Below, in pieces: positions 28,655-40,190 of a stretch of DNA of 58,567 bases (position 1 is its first letter; the number at the start of each line of letters is the position of its first letter). Source of the stretch: Anaeromyxobacter oryzisoli (lineage in GTDB: Bacteria; Myxococcota; Myxococcia; Myxococcales; Anaeromyxobacteraceae); NCBI RefSeq assembly GCF_022690765.1, contig NZ_JALCZA010000004.1:3797-62363 (forward strand), written 5' to 3'. Under the pieces are notes generated by a model. The model was not told where the DNA came from. It saw nothing but the letters and a program-made list of their open reading frames with translations, and searched no databases. The position numbers and the translations under genes were made by a program.

Positions 28655-30043
28655 ATGAAGCGCAGCGCGTTGATCCTCGCAGTCGCGCTCGCGAGCTCAG
28701 CCGCGGGCGTCGTCGCCGGAGTCACGCTGCTTCGGCCGCGCGGCCCACCGGTCGCAGGACCGCGGAAGCCGCTCTACTACCGCGCCCCCATGAACCCAGC
28801 CCGCACCTCGCCCGTTCCGCGAAAGGACGAGATGGGGATGGACTACGTGCCGGTGTACGAGGGCACGGCCGCCCCACCAGCCGGGGCCACGGAGCGTGGC
28901 GTCTACGTCGAGCCGCGGATGGCGCAGAGCTCGGGAGTCCGCGACGAGGTGGTCCGCTCCCGCCCGCTCGCACGCGTGATCCGGACCGTGGGGCAGGTCA
29001 CCTACGACGAGCGGCGACTCTACAACCTGAACGCCAAGATCGCGGGTTGGATCACGCGGCTATACGTCGATTACACGGGCAAGCCGGTTCGCCGCGGCGA
29101 TCCGCTCATGTCGATCTACAGCCCGGAGCTGTACTCCACGGAGGAGGAGTACCTGCTCGCGTTGCGCCATCGCGGCGCGCTCGCGGCGAGCAGCTCCGTC
29201 GAATTGCGCGCCCAGGCGGACGCGCTCGTTCGTAGCGCGCGTCAGCGGTTGCGCTACTTCGACGTCCCCGACTCCGAGATTCGCGCCCTGGAACGGCGCG
29301 GCTTCAGCTCCAAGGCGCTCACGCTCCGCTCCCCGGCGGACGGGTACGTGGTCGAGAAGGCGGTCGTCGCCGGCGCCCATGTGACGCCCGGCATGCCTCT
29401 CTTCCGGATCGCGGATCTCTCGACGGTGTGGGTCCTCGCCGACGTCTACGAGTACGAGTTGCCATGGGTCGCGGTCGGCCAGCGAGCGTCGGTGACGCTC
29501 CCGTATGCGCCTGGGCCGTCGCTCGAGGGGCGCGTGACCTTCGTGTACCCGACGCTCGCAGGCGAGACGCGCACCGTGAAGGTGCGCGTGGAGCTACGCG
29601 ACCCGGGCCGGCGCGTCCAGCTCAAGCCGGACATGTTCGCGACCGTGATCATCCGATCCCCGATCGTCCGCGAGGCGGTCGCGGTCCCGGAGCAGGCCGT
29701 CATCCGCACCGGCGAGCGGGCCGTCGGGATCGTCTCCCTCGGCGGCGGATGGTTCGAGCCGCGCGAGCTGAAGCTCGGCGTCGCCGCCGATGGGTGGGTC
29801 GAGATCCTCGAGGGGGTCCGCGCGGGCGAACGGATCGTCACCTCGTCGCAGTTCCTGATCGACTCGGAGAGCAACCTGCGCGCTGCGGTCGCGGCGATGA
29901 CCGGAGACCAGGCGGGCGGCGCCGCCGGGCCGTCGCCCGCTCCAGCGCCTCAGCCGGGCGTCCAGGGGCGACACGGCGGCCCCGGTCCGCACCGAGCGGG
30001 CGCTGCGGCGGGCTCGGACCACGCTGGGCACGGGACGGAGTGA
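28655..30043 (+). CDS. cusB: CusB-like periplasmic adaptor of a Cu/Ag RND pump
   Basis: This is a 462-aa membrane-fusion protein. An N-terminal anchor (LILAVALASSAAGVVAGVTLL, split: LILAVALASSA, GVVAGVTLL) is followed by the heavy-metal-binding motif YYRAPMNPARTSPVPRKDEMGMDYVPVY (key parts YYRAPMNP and KDEMGMDYVPVY) found in CusB-type adaptors. Next come a lipoyl/barrel-sandwich region (AKIAGWITRLYVDYTGKPV), a hairpin and a beta-barrel (VTLPYAPGPSLEGRVTFVYP). The ATG is preceded by GGAGGCGG. The end is His/Gly/Pro-rich. It is followed after 15 bp by the RND pump gene. No outer-membrane factor is encoded nearby. Confidence 0.9.
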   Translation: MKRSALILAVALASSAAGVVAGVTLLRPRGPPVAGPRKPLYYRAPMNPARTSPVPRKDEMGMDYVPVYEGTAAPPAGATERGVYVEPRMAQSSGVRDEVVRSRPLARVIRTVGQVTYDERRLYNLNAKIAGWITRLYVDYTGKPVRRGDPLMSIYSPELYSTEEEYLLALRHRGALAASSSVELRAQADALVRSARQRLRYFDVPDSEIRALERRGFSSKALTLRSPADGYVVEKAVVAGAHVTPGMPLFRIADLSTVWVLADVYEYELPWVAVGQRASVTLPYAPGPSLEGRVTFVYPTLAGETRTVKVRVELRDPGRRVQLKPDMFATVIIRSPIVREAVAVPEQAVIRTGERAVGIVSLGGGWFEPRELKLGVAADGWVEILEGVRAGERIVTSSQFLIDSESNLRAAVAAMTGDQAGGAAGPSPAPAPQPGVQGRHGGPGPHRAGAAAGSDHAGHGTE

Positions 30044-30058
30044 CGCGGGGAGGCCCCC

Positions 30059-33208
<3,150 letters not shown>

Positions 33209-33260
33209 CGGGGACGACCGAGGTCGCGCCCGAGCTGCTGCACGAGCCGGAGGGACGAAC

Positions 33261-35083
33261 ATGGCCGCGAGCGTCAGGGACCCCGTGTGCGGGATGCCGG
33301 TCGACCCCGCCCGCGCACTTTCGTTCGAGCTGGACGGGACGCGATACTCCTTCTGCTCCGAGTACTGCCGCCACGTCTTCCGGTGGAACCCGCAGGCCTA
33401 CGCCGCCGGGGGTCTCGCGCGTGCGGACGCGAATGGGCGGCCGCGTCAGGTCGCGTATCTCTCGATGGAGGTCGCGATCGATCCACGCATGCCGACGTAC
33501 AGCGGGGGCCTGGGCGTCCTCGCCGGGGACACGCTGCGATCCTGCGCCGATCTCGGGCTCCCGCTCATCGGGATCACGCTGCTGCACCGCAAGGGCTACT
33601 TCTCCCAGGCGCTCGACGAGGCGAGCGGACAGGTCGAACGTGAGGAGACCTGGGAGCCGGAGCGCCGCCTCCGCGCGCTCCCTGCTCGCGTGGAGCTCTC
33701 GATCGAAGGCCGGACGGTCCAGGTTCGTGCCTGGCAGTACGACATCCCGGGCGCCCGCGGCGTGGTACCGCTCCTGCTCCTCGACACCGATTTGCCGGAG
33801 AACGCCGAAGCGGATCGCCATCTGACGGACCGCCTGTACGGTGGCGACGACGGCTACCGGCTCGCGCAGGAGATCGTCCTGGGCATCGGCGGCGTGCGGA
33901 TGCTCGACAGCCTCGGCCATTCGGCCATCCGCAAGTTCCACCTCAACGAGGGACATGCGAGCCTCGTGCGCTCGAATTGCTCAGACGACACGGCGCAGCG
34001 GCGCAGTTCGACGACGTCCGCGAGCAGGTCGTCTTCACCACCCACACCCCCGTGCCGGCTGGCCACGACCAGTTCGACCACGATCTCGTCGCGCGCGTCC
34101 TCGGGGAGCCGGTCCCGCGAGCCGTCCTCCAGATGCTCTCGGGCAGCGACCGCCTGAACATGACGCGCCTCGCCCTGAACCTCGCCGGGCACGTGAACGG
34201 CGTGGCGCGAAGACACCGGGAGGTTTCGCAGGGGATGTTCCCCGAGTACGCCATCTCCAGCGTCACGAACGGCGTGCACTCGGTCACCTGGACGAGCGAG
34301 CCGTTCCGGATCCTGTACGACCGGCACGTCCCCGGGTGGCGCGAGGAGCCGACGCTCCTGCGCCAGGCGATGCGCATTCCCGCGGAGGAGCTCTGGCGCG
34401 CACACGGAGAGGCGAAGCGATCGCTCCTGATGGAGGTGAAGCGGCTCACAGGGCGGACACTCTCGGAGGACGCGCTCACCATCGGGTTCGCGCGCCGCGC
34501 GACGGCCTACAAGCGCGCGGACCTGATCTTCTCGGACCTCGCGCGGTTGCGCGCGATCCGCCGGATGGGGCCGCTGCAGCTCGTGTACGCCGGGAAGGCG
34601 CACCCGAGGGACGAGGGCGGGAAGGAGCTCATCCGGCGCGTGATGCGCTTCGCGCGCGAGCTGGACGAGGAGATCCCCGTCGTCTACCTGCCCGACTACG
34701 GCGTCGAGCTCGCAAAGCTTCTCGTCGCCGGCGTTGACCTCTGGCTCAACACGCCGCGGCGCCCCATGGAGGCCTCGGGGACGTCCGGGATGAAGGCGGC
34801 CCACAACGGCGTGCCCAGCCTGTCCATCCTCGACGGCTGGTGGATCGAAGGGCACGTCGAGGGCGTGACCGGCTGGTCGATCGGTCGCGCGGAGGCGGGG
34901 ACCGAGACCGACGCCGACGATGCAGCGGACCTGTACGCGAAGCTCCCGATCGTCCTCGAGACGTTCCAGCACGCCCCGGAGCGGTGGGCCGCCATGATGC
35001 GGTCCGTGATCGCTCTCAACGCGTCGTTCTTCAACACATACCGCATGGTGCTGGAGTACGCGACGAACGCGTACCTCCTCTAG
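33261..35083 (+). pseudogene. YHS domain fused to alpha-glucan (glycogen) phosphorylase, frameshifted
   Basis: Residues 1-50 form a YHS metal-binding domain (DPVCGMPVDP, YSFCSEYCRHVF). An alpha-glucan phosphorylase of the short bacterial/archaeal type follows (VAYLSMEVAIDPRMPTYSGGLGVLAGD, split: YLSMEVAIDPRMP, TYSGGLGVLAGD). After HLNEGHASLV the frame changes near 33967: the first frame runs on to a stop at 34157, and the second (from about 33968) reads ALELLRRHGAAAQFDDV and continues to TAG at 35083. It carries the PLP-lysine motif SGTSGMKAAHNG. One missing base explains both halves. This is either a true inactivating deletion or a sequencing error. If repaired, the ~607-aa enzyme would look complete. 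Confidence 0.8.
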
Positions 35084-35127
35084 CTCTCGATACGGAGGAG
35101 GTCGCGTGGCGAGCCCTGACTGTTTCG

Positions 35128-35460
35128 TCACAGATCGGCCGCCTCGGCGCCGCGCCGGGTCCGGATCCGCCAGACGCTCTCCAGCGGCGTGACGGTGAGG
35201 ATGCCGTCGCCGGGCGTACCCGTGCTCGCCGCGGCGAGGATCGCGTCGACCACCGCTGCAGCGCGAGCGGAGCCGGTGACGACCTCGATACGAGCGTGCT
35301 GGCCCATCCAGTCGTTCGCGAAGAAGTCCACGTACTCGCCGTACCCCTTGACCCGCGAGACGGACACGCCTCGGACGTCCATCGCCTGGAGCGCTCGCTC
35401 GACCGTCGAGAGCCGCTCGATCCTCACGAACGCGGTCACCCTGCAAAATGCCGTGTCCAT
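35128..35460 (-). CDS. PII-like signalling protein next to a metal efflux locus
   Basis: This 110-aa protein has the GlnB/GlnK fold. VTAFVRIERLSTVERALQAM matches the first strand and helix, GVSVSRVKGYG the entry to the T-loop, and AAASTGTPGDGILTVTPLESVWRIRTRRG (key parts STGTPGDGIL and VWRIRTRRG) the nucleotide-binding B- and C-loop region. The T-loop is short and lacks the uridylylated Tyr context of GlnB, so classical nitrogen control is unlikely. PII-like proteins are known near transporters, including RND metal pumps, where they may bind nucleotide or metal. It converges on the phosphorylase gene. Confidence 0.75.
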   Translation of the reverse strand: MDTAFCRVTAFVRIERLSTVERALQAMDVRGVSVSRVKGYGEYVDFFANDWMGQHARIEVVTGSARAAAVVDAILAAASTGTPGDGILTVTPLESVWRIRTRRGAEAADL

Positions 35461-35885
35461 GGCTCACCTCCTGGCGTGCTCGGCCGAGCTTCTCGCTGGG
35501 CCGCGCCCGCGAGGCGCACTCTCTGTTTGTATTGCAACAGCAATGCCGAACCGAGCCACGACGGCGCCAGCGCGCGAGGCCGCGACGAGCGACACCGCGC
35601 AGCCGTCAGCTCGCGAGCCCCCGGCTGCCCGCCGATCAGGCGGATGCTGGGCCTCCCCGAGCGCGAGCGATTTCCCGGCCCTCTCCGTGAACGTCGGGAA
35701 CGTCCGGTCGCGGCCGCGCTCCCCGTGCGCGTGGAGGAGGGCTCACGGATCCTGAGCAGGAACGGATCGCGCAGCGCGGCGACGATCGCCGTCAGCGCCG
35801 CCGCGAGAGCAGCGAGCGCGCCGGCCGTGAACACGGGCGCGACGAGGACGCTCGCATGACCGACGAGCGCAAGTCGGTCGCCCGC
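35461..35885. other. 425-bp gap between the PII-like and nuclease-like genes
   Basis: No credible gene is seen on either strand. An ATTGC-AACA-GCAAT dyad lies near 35532, in unusually T/A-rich DNA upstream of the PII-like gene, and may be an operator. The other end holds the hairpin described separately at 35858-35879. Confidence 0.5.
35858..35879 (-). terminator. Hairpin just downstream of the nuclease-like gene
   Basis: GACCGAC/GTCGGTC form a perfect 7-bp stem with an 8-base loop, six bases past the stop codon of the minus-strand gene at 35886. No T-run follows, so termination is only likely. Confidence 0.45.
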
Positions 35886-37148
35886 CTAGCCCAGCGCGCG
35901 CGCGACCGCGTCGACGGCCTTCAACCCCTCGCCGAAGCGGGCCATCGACTCGCGGTGCTGCTCGAGCGCGCTGTAGGGCAGGTACTTCACCGCGAGATCG
36001 CCGATGCGCCGGAAGGCCGGTCGCGCGAGCTGCTTGCGGACGTCCTCCTCCCGCGCGTCGGGCGCGACGAGGTACAGACCACGGACCGCCTGCGCGGCCC
36101 CGGAGGCGAGGTCTAGCATCCGCACGATCCCGGAGTAGATCGAGGTCGTGTGCTCGACCTCGAACGCGGCCGCCGCGCGGTCGCTCCCACGCTCGAGCCA
36201 GAGCACGTCGATGAGCGGCACGGAGTCGATCGCCGCGAGCGGGGCGGGCAGCGACTCCAGGCACCCGTCCGCGAGCCGACCCGCGCCGGACGCGCGCGTT
36301 CGATCGTTGGTTGCGACCCACACGTCGAAGCCGAGCGCACGGCCGAGATCCCGGAGCCAGCCCTGGACCTCCGTGTGAGTCCGATCCCCCTCCCGGACCG
36401 CCTCGAGCGATCTGCGCTCCCGCTCCGACTCCTCGCGGACCCGCGCGAGGTCGGCGCGCCACGCGCCCTCCGCCGCCTCGTCCCCGTCGCGCGACGGCAA
36501 AGGGTACCGACCCGACCCGACGTCGAAGAGGAACCCGGCGATCGCGCCGAGATCGTTCGAGAAGAGCGCCTGGTGCTCGGCGTTGAGCCTCAGCACCCCG
36601 GCGCGCATCGCCAGGTACTCGTCCCATCGCCCGAGCTTCACCTTGGAGCCCGTGAGGGCGTCGTACCCCCTCACGATGGCCGTGTTGAACGGGACCGCGA
36701 TCGTGGGGTGCAGGAAGTAGAGCAGGTTCGCCGCCGCGGGGCCGAGCCCCTTGATGCGGCGCTCGTCGAGCCGCCGGATCGCCGCGAGGACCTGCTCCTC
36801 GCCGGTGCAGCACGCGCAGGTGTCGAGGAAGCGCCCGAACGCGAGCTGGTTCTCGCGGTCCTCGTAGATGTCGGGGATCCGGAGCTTCGGCTTCCAGAGG
36901 AACGCGTGATCCGCCCCCTTGAAGATCTGCCGCTGCTCGGCGATGGAGCCGACGACCGTCTCGAGCGCGGAGCCCTTGTACGTGGTCCCGAAGGTCCCGG
37001 CCTCGATCTGATTCACGACCACGGCGATGCCGCGGCGGATCGACCGGAAGTTCTTGAGCCGCTCCTCCCAGAGGAACCAGGTCCGGTACGTGCCGCCCGG
37101 GTCATCACGCCAACGCTCGACGAGCTCGCGTACGTGCGCCGTTCGCAT
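35886..37148 (-). CDS. Solitary restriction-endonuclease-like protein (HhH-like plus PD-(D/E)XK-like)
   Basis: This 420-aa protein is not firmly recognised. Residues about 125-175 contain RIKGLGPAAANLLYFLHPTIAVPFN (split: RIKGLGPAAANLL, YFLHPTIAVPFN), like the helix-hairpin-helix of DNA glycosylases. The C-terminal part has IDVLWLERGSDRAAAAFEVEHTTSIYSG (split: IDVLWLERG, AAAFEVEHTTSIYSG). The Asp followed by E-x-E after a strand resembles the PD-(D/E)XK nuclease core, though the usual Lys is not clear. A charged helical linker joins the two. No DNA methylase gene is nearby, so it is either a solitary defence nuclease, a DNA-repair enzyme or a modification-dependent nuclease. It follows the cupin gene on the same strand by 73 bp and may be co-transcribed. 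Confidence 0.6.
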   Translation of the reverse strand: MRTAHVRELVERWRDDPGGTYRTWFLWEERLKNFRSIRRGIAVVVNQIEAGTFGTTYKGSALETVVGSIAEQRQIFKGADHAFLWKPKLRIPDIYEDRENQLAFGRFLDTCACCTGEEQVLAAIRRLDERRIKGLGPAAANLLYFLHPTIAVPFNTAIVRGYDALTGSKVKLGRWDEYLAMRAGVLRLNAEHQALFSNDLGAIAGFLFDVGSGRYPLPSRDGDEAAEGAWRADLARVREESERERRSLEAVREGDRTHTEVQGWLRDLGRALGFDVWVATNDRTRASGAGRLADGCLESLPAPLAAIDSVPLIDVLWLERGSDRAAAAFEVEHTTSIYSGIVRMLDLASGAAQAVRGLYLVAPDAREEDVRKQLARPAFRRIGDLAVKYLPYSALEQHRESMARFGEGLKAVDAVARALG

Positions 37149-37221
37149 TCCCCGGATGTTACACGCCGAGCGATCGGAGCCGCCAGCGCCTCGCGCGCGG
37201 CGCCGGCGCGGCGCGGGCGCG

Positions 37222-37848
37222 CTACGCGTAGACGGAGGTCGTCCGGACGTCGTCGCCGGACCAGGTGTACACGGCGAGCAGGGGCTCGTCCTCGGTGCGC
37301 ATCGCGTGCACGACGCCCGAAGGGTGGAGCACCAGCTCGCCGGGCGGAACGCGGCGGGAGCGACCGGCGGCGCTCCAGGTCGCGCTCCCCGTGAGCACCC
37401 GGTACAGCTCGATCGCCGGGTGATGGTGATCGGGGTACAGGGTCCGCGGCGCGATCAGCGTCACGCCGAGGCAGACCACCTCGCTCCTGAACGGCGCCTC
37501 CGGGCCGATGATCTCGGCGAAGGCGATCCGCTCCCCGAGATCGGGCGCGTCGGCTCGGCGCGGGTACCCGTAACGCCATGGGAGGTGCTCGGCGACCGCG
37601 CCGAGCGCGGTCGTCACCTCCACCGCCGGGCCGGCCGCGGCCCCGAGCGCCGCCGCCAGGTGACCGACGATGGGATGATCGCTCCTCGGCAAGCCCGCGG
37701 CGGGCACGGCGATCGCCCGGAGCCGCGACCAGACCCGCGCGATCTCCGCGGCCACCGCGGGATCCGCAGGGAGCGCGCGATCGTCGAGCGCCTCGACCGC
37801 GCGCACGAAGTCGAGGACCTGCCCCGGGGTCGCGAGCGGCGCGTTCAT
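37222..37848 (-). CDS. DMSP lyase-type cupin (DddL/DddQ family)
   Basis: This 208-aa protein has the double-stranded beta-helix signature of cupin DMSP lyases, which split dimethylsulfoniopropionate into dimethyl sulfide and acrylate. The metal-site motif is LYPDHHHPAIELYRVLTG (H141-H143, E147, Y149) with a second histidine in LHPSGVVHAMRT (H181), closely matching the family's YPxHxHPAxExY...H layout. The length is close to DddL. The start overlaps the stop of the SAM methyltransferase gene, so the two are coupled. The true substrate could be another sulfonium compound, such as S-methylmethionine, given the neighbours. Last gene of the leftward methyl-sulfur operon. Confidence 0.75.
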   Translation of the reverse strand: MNAPLATPGQVLDFVRAVEALDDRALPADPAVAAEIARVWSRLRAIAVPAAGLPRSDHPIVGHLAAALGAAAGPAVEVTTALGAVAEHLPWRYGYPRRADAPDLGERIAFAEIIGPEAPFRSEVVCLGVTLIAPRTLYPDHHHPAIELYRVLTGSATWSAAGRSRRVPPGELVLHPSGVVHAMRTEDEPLLAVYTWSGDDVRTTSVYA

Positions 37849-38885
37849 CGGGCCACCGACTTCAGCACGACGGCGGTGTGGCCGATGCGCTCGCCCGCCT
37901 GGAAGGCCTCCCAGGCGCGCACGGCGTCGAGCCGCTCGGGGGCGAGGGATCGCTCGATCTCGAGCGCCTGCGCACCGGAGGTCGCGAAATCGACGGACGC
38001 GAAGCGCCGCCGGAGCGCGTCGGCGCGGTAGAAGTGAAACGGGCCGAAGCCTCGCCGCTGCCGCTCCGCGTGATCCCGGATGACGCTCTCGCCCTCTGCC
38101 TGGACCTTCCAGGTGTAGGCGAGGAAGGACGAGCCGACGCCGGCCGCCTCGCCCATCCGCAGGAACACCTCGAGCGGCACCCGCGCGCCGAGCATGGAGA
38201 GGACGGCCCCTCCCGGCGCGAGGAAGTCCCTCGCGCTCCGGAGGGCGACGTAGTGGAGGTCGAGCATCTGCCGCTTCACCTCCGGCGGGATCGCCTCCGC
38301 CCGGGGCGGGACGTGGGTCGAGCTCGTCCGCTCGACCGCCACGGCCGCGGCGCTCTCGGCGGGGACGTTCGGGAGGTTCTCGTAGACGACGTCGTACCTC
38401 GGCCGGAGGGGCCGGAGCGGCTCGAGGAGATCGCCGTGGCCCGCCTCGATCGCCACGGGCTGGCCGCCCGCGAGGTTGCGGCGGACGTTTCCGACGGCGG
38501 CGGCGACCACGTCCTCGTGCACGTCGGTCAGCCCCACGCGCGTGGCGTCGAAGACCTCGATCGCCGAGAGCACGTCGAGCCCCGCCCCCGTGCCGATCGA
38601 GCAGAACGACTCCACCCTCCCTCCGCCGCGCTCGCGCCGGAGCAGCCGAAACGCGGGCACCGCGACGTGCGCGACCCAGTCGCTCGCCAGGTCCTCGTCG
38701 CGCGGGAGGAAGCAGTGCTCGCTCACGTGGATCGTGAGCTCCCGGCGGATGCGCGTCGGCTTCGGCTCGGAGAGGTACCTCGTCGCGTCGATGCGGAGCT
38801 CGATCGCGCGCTCCGTGCCCGTGGGGTGGTCGCGCGACGGCACGCGGGGACTACGCGAGGGGGCGTCGGCCGGATCGCTACGCAT
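37845..38885 (-). CDS. Class I SAM-dependent methyltransferase, possibly acting on methionine or a related thioether
   Basis: This is a 346-aa protein. SAM motif I is CSIGTGAGLDVLSAIEVFDA, followed by the acidic strand VGLTDVHED and motif IV YDVVYENLPNVP. The C-terminal part (FLAPGGAVLSMLGARVP, FLAYTWKVQAEGES, GFGPFHFY) resembles the order of conserved blocks in the N-terminal domain of plant methionine S-methyltransferase and its bacterial relative MmtN; this was judged from memory, not by alignment. The pairing with a DMSP lyase-type cupin supports a sulfonium substrate or product. It overlaps the upstream sulfhydrylase gene by 8 bp and the downstream cupin gene by 4 bp. Confidence 0.65.
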   Translation of the reverse strand: MRSDPADAPSRSPRVPSRDHPTGTERAIELRIDATRYLSEPKPTRIRRELTIHVSEHCFLPRDEDLASDWVAHVAVPAFRLLRRERGGGRVESFCSIGTGAGLDVLSAIEVFDATRVGLTDVHEDVVAAAVGNVRRNLAGGQPVAIEAGHGDLLEPLRPLRPRYDVVYENLPNVPAESAAAVAVERTSSTHVPPRAEAIPPEVKRQMLDLHYVALRSARDFLAPGGAVLSMLGARVPLEVFLRMGEAAGVGSSFLAYTWKVQAEGESVIRDHAERQRRGFGPFHFYRADALRRRFASVDFATSGAQALEIERSLAPERLDAVRAWEAFQAGERIGHTAVVLKSVAR

Positions 38886-40161
38886 CGGCGTGCCTCAGCG
38901 CCTGATCGAAGTCCTCGAGGATGTCCTCGGCGTCCTCGATCCCGGTGGAGACGCGGATCATGTCCGGGGTGATCCCGGCGCTCCGCTGCTGCTCGGGCGT
39001 GAGCTGCGCGTGCGTGCTCGAGGCGGGGTGCAGGACGCACGTGCGCGCGTCCCCGACGTGGACGACCAGGGCCGCCACCCGCAGGCTCTTCACGAAGCGC
39101 CGCGTGGCCTGGAGGTCGCCCTGGAGCCCGAAGGTCAGGATCCCGCTCCCCTCCGGCTTCGAGAAGTAGTTGCGGACGCGCGCGTACTGCGGGCTCGACT
39201 CGAGCCCGGGGTAGACGACCCAGCTCACCTTCGGGTGCTTCGAGAGGAAGCGCGCGAGCGCCAGCGCGTTCCTGCCGTGCTGGGGCATCCGCAGGTGGAG
39301 CGTCTCGAGCCCGAGGTTGAACATGAAGGCGTTGAACGGGCTCAGGCACGCGCCGAAGTCCCGGAGGAACTGGGCGCGGGCCTTCGCGACGAACGCCGCA
39401 CGCTCGAACGCCTGGACGTACCGGACCCCCGCGTACGTCGGGTCCGGCTCGGTGAACTCGGGGAACTTGCCGTTCGCCCAGTCGTAGCTCCCGCCGTCCA
39501 CGACGACGCCGCCGAGGCTCGTCGCGTGGCCGTCGATGTACTTCGTCGCGGAGTGCGTGACGATGTCCGCGCCGAGCTGGAGGGGCGTGCAGAGGTACGG
39601 CGTCGCGAGGGTGTTGTCCACGATGAAGGGGACGTCGAACCTCCGCGCGAGCGACTTGAACTTCGCGAAGTCGAGGACGTTGAGCCCCGGGTTGCCGATG
39701 GTCTCGCCGAAGAGCGCCTTCGTGCTCGGCCGGAACGCCTTCTGGAGCACCTCCTCGGGCGCCTCGGGATCGACGAACGTGACGTCGATCCCGAGCTTCC
39801 GGAGCTTCGTCGCGAACAGCGTGTAGGTCCCGCCGTAGATCGTCGACGCCGAGACGATATGATCGCCCCCGTTGCAGAGGTTCGTGATCGCGAGCAGGTT
39901 GGCCGCCTGGCCGGAGGCGAGCGCGACGGCCCCGACGCCCCCCTCGAGCGCGGTGATCTTCTGCTCGAACGCCGCCACCGTCGGGTTGCCGGTGCGGGTG
40001 TACTTGAACCCGACCTCCTCGAGGGCGAAGAGCCGCTCGACCTGCTCGATGTCCTCGTACTTGTAGGTGGTGGACTGGAAGATGGGCAGCACGCGCGGCT
40101 CGCCCGGCTTCGGGGTCCACCCGCCCTGCACGCAGATCGTCCCTTTTCCGAAGTTCGACAT
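38878..40161 (-). CDS. metY: O-acetylhomoserine sulfhydrylase / aminocarboxypropyltransferase
   Basis: This 427-aa PLP enzyme of the Cys/Met metabolism family joins O-acetylhomoserine with sulfide to give homocysteine, or with methanethiol to give methionine. Marks include YKYTRTGNP-like FKYTRTGNPTVAAFE, ALASGQAAN, the PLP-lysine motif THSATKYIDGHA, and the C-terminal VHVGDARTCVLHPASSTHAQL (split: VHVGDARTCVLHP, ASSTHAQL). It lacks cystathionine-lyase-specific features I could see, and the length matches MetY. ATG 40161 follows AAGGAG. Within this operon its likely job is to capture a released thiol (inference). Confidence 0.9.
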   Translation of the reverse strand: MSNFGKGTICVQGGWTPKPGEPRVLPIFQSTTYKYEDIEQVERLFALEEVGFKYTRTGNPTVAAFEQKITALEGGVGAVALASGQAANLLAITNLCNGGDHIVSASTIYGGTYTLFATKLRKLGIDVTFVDPEAPEEVLQKAFRPSTKALFGETIGNPGLNVLDFAKFKSLARRFDVPFIVDNTLATPYLCTPLQLGADIVTHSATKYIDGHATSLGGVVVDGGSYDWANGKFPEFTEPDPTYAGVRYVQAFERAAFVAKARAQFLRDFGACLSPFNAFMFNLGLETLHLRMPQHGRNALALARFLSKHPKVSWVVYPGLESSPQYARVRNYFSKPEGSGILTFGLQGDLQATRRFVKSLRVAALVVHVGDARTCVLHPASSTHAQLTPEQQRSAGITPDMIRVSTGIEDAEDILEDFDQALRHADA

Positions 40162-40190
40162 CGAAGCGGCTCCTTCGCGTGAGTTCGTGA

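Noticed and set aside
33960-33980. Programmed frameshift in the phosphorylase gene
   Set aside because: No slippery sequence or stimulating structure is visible. A single missing base is the simpler explanation.
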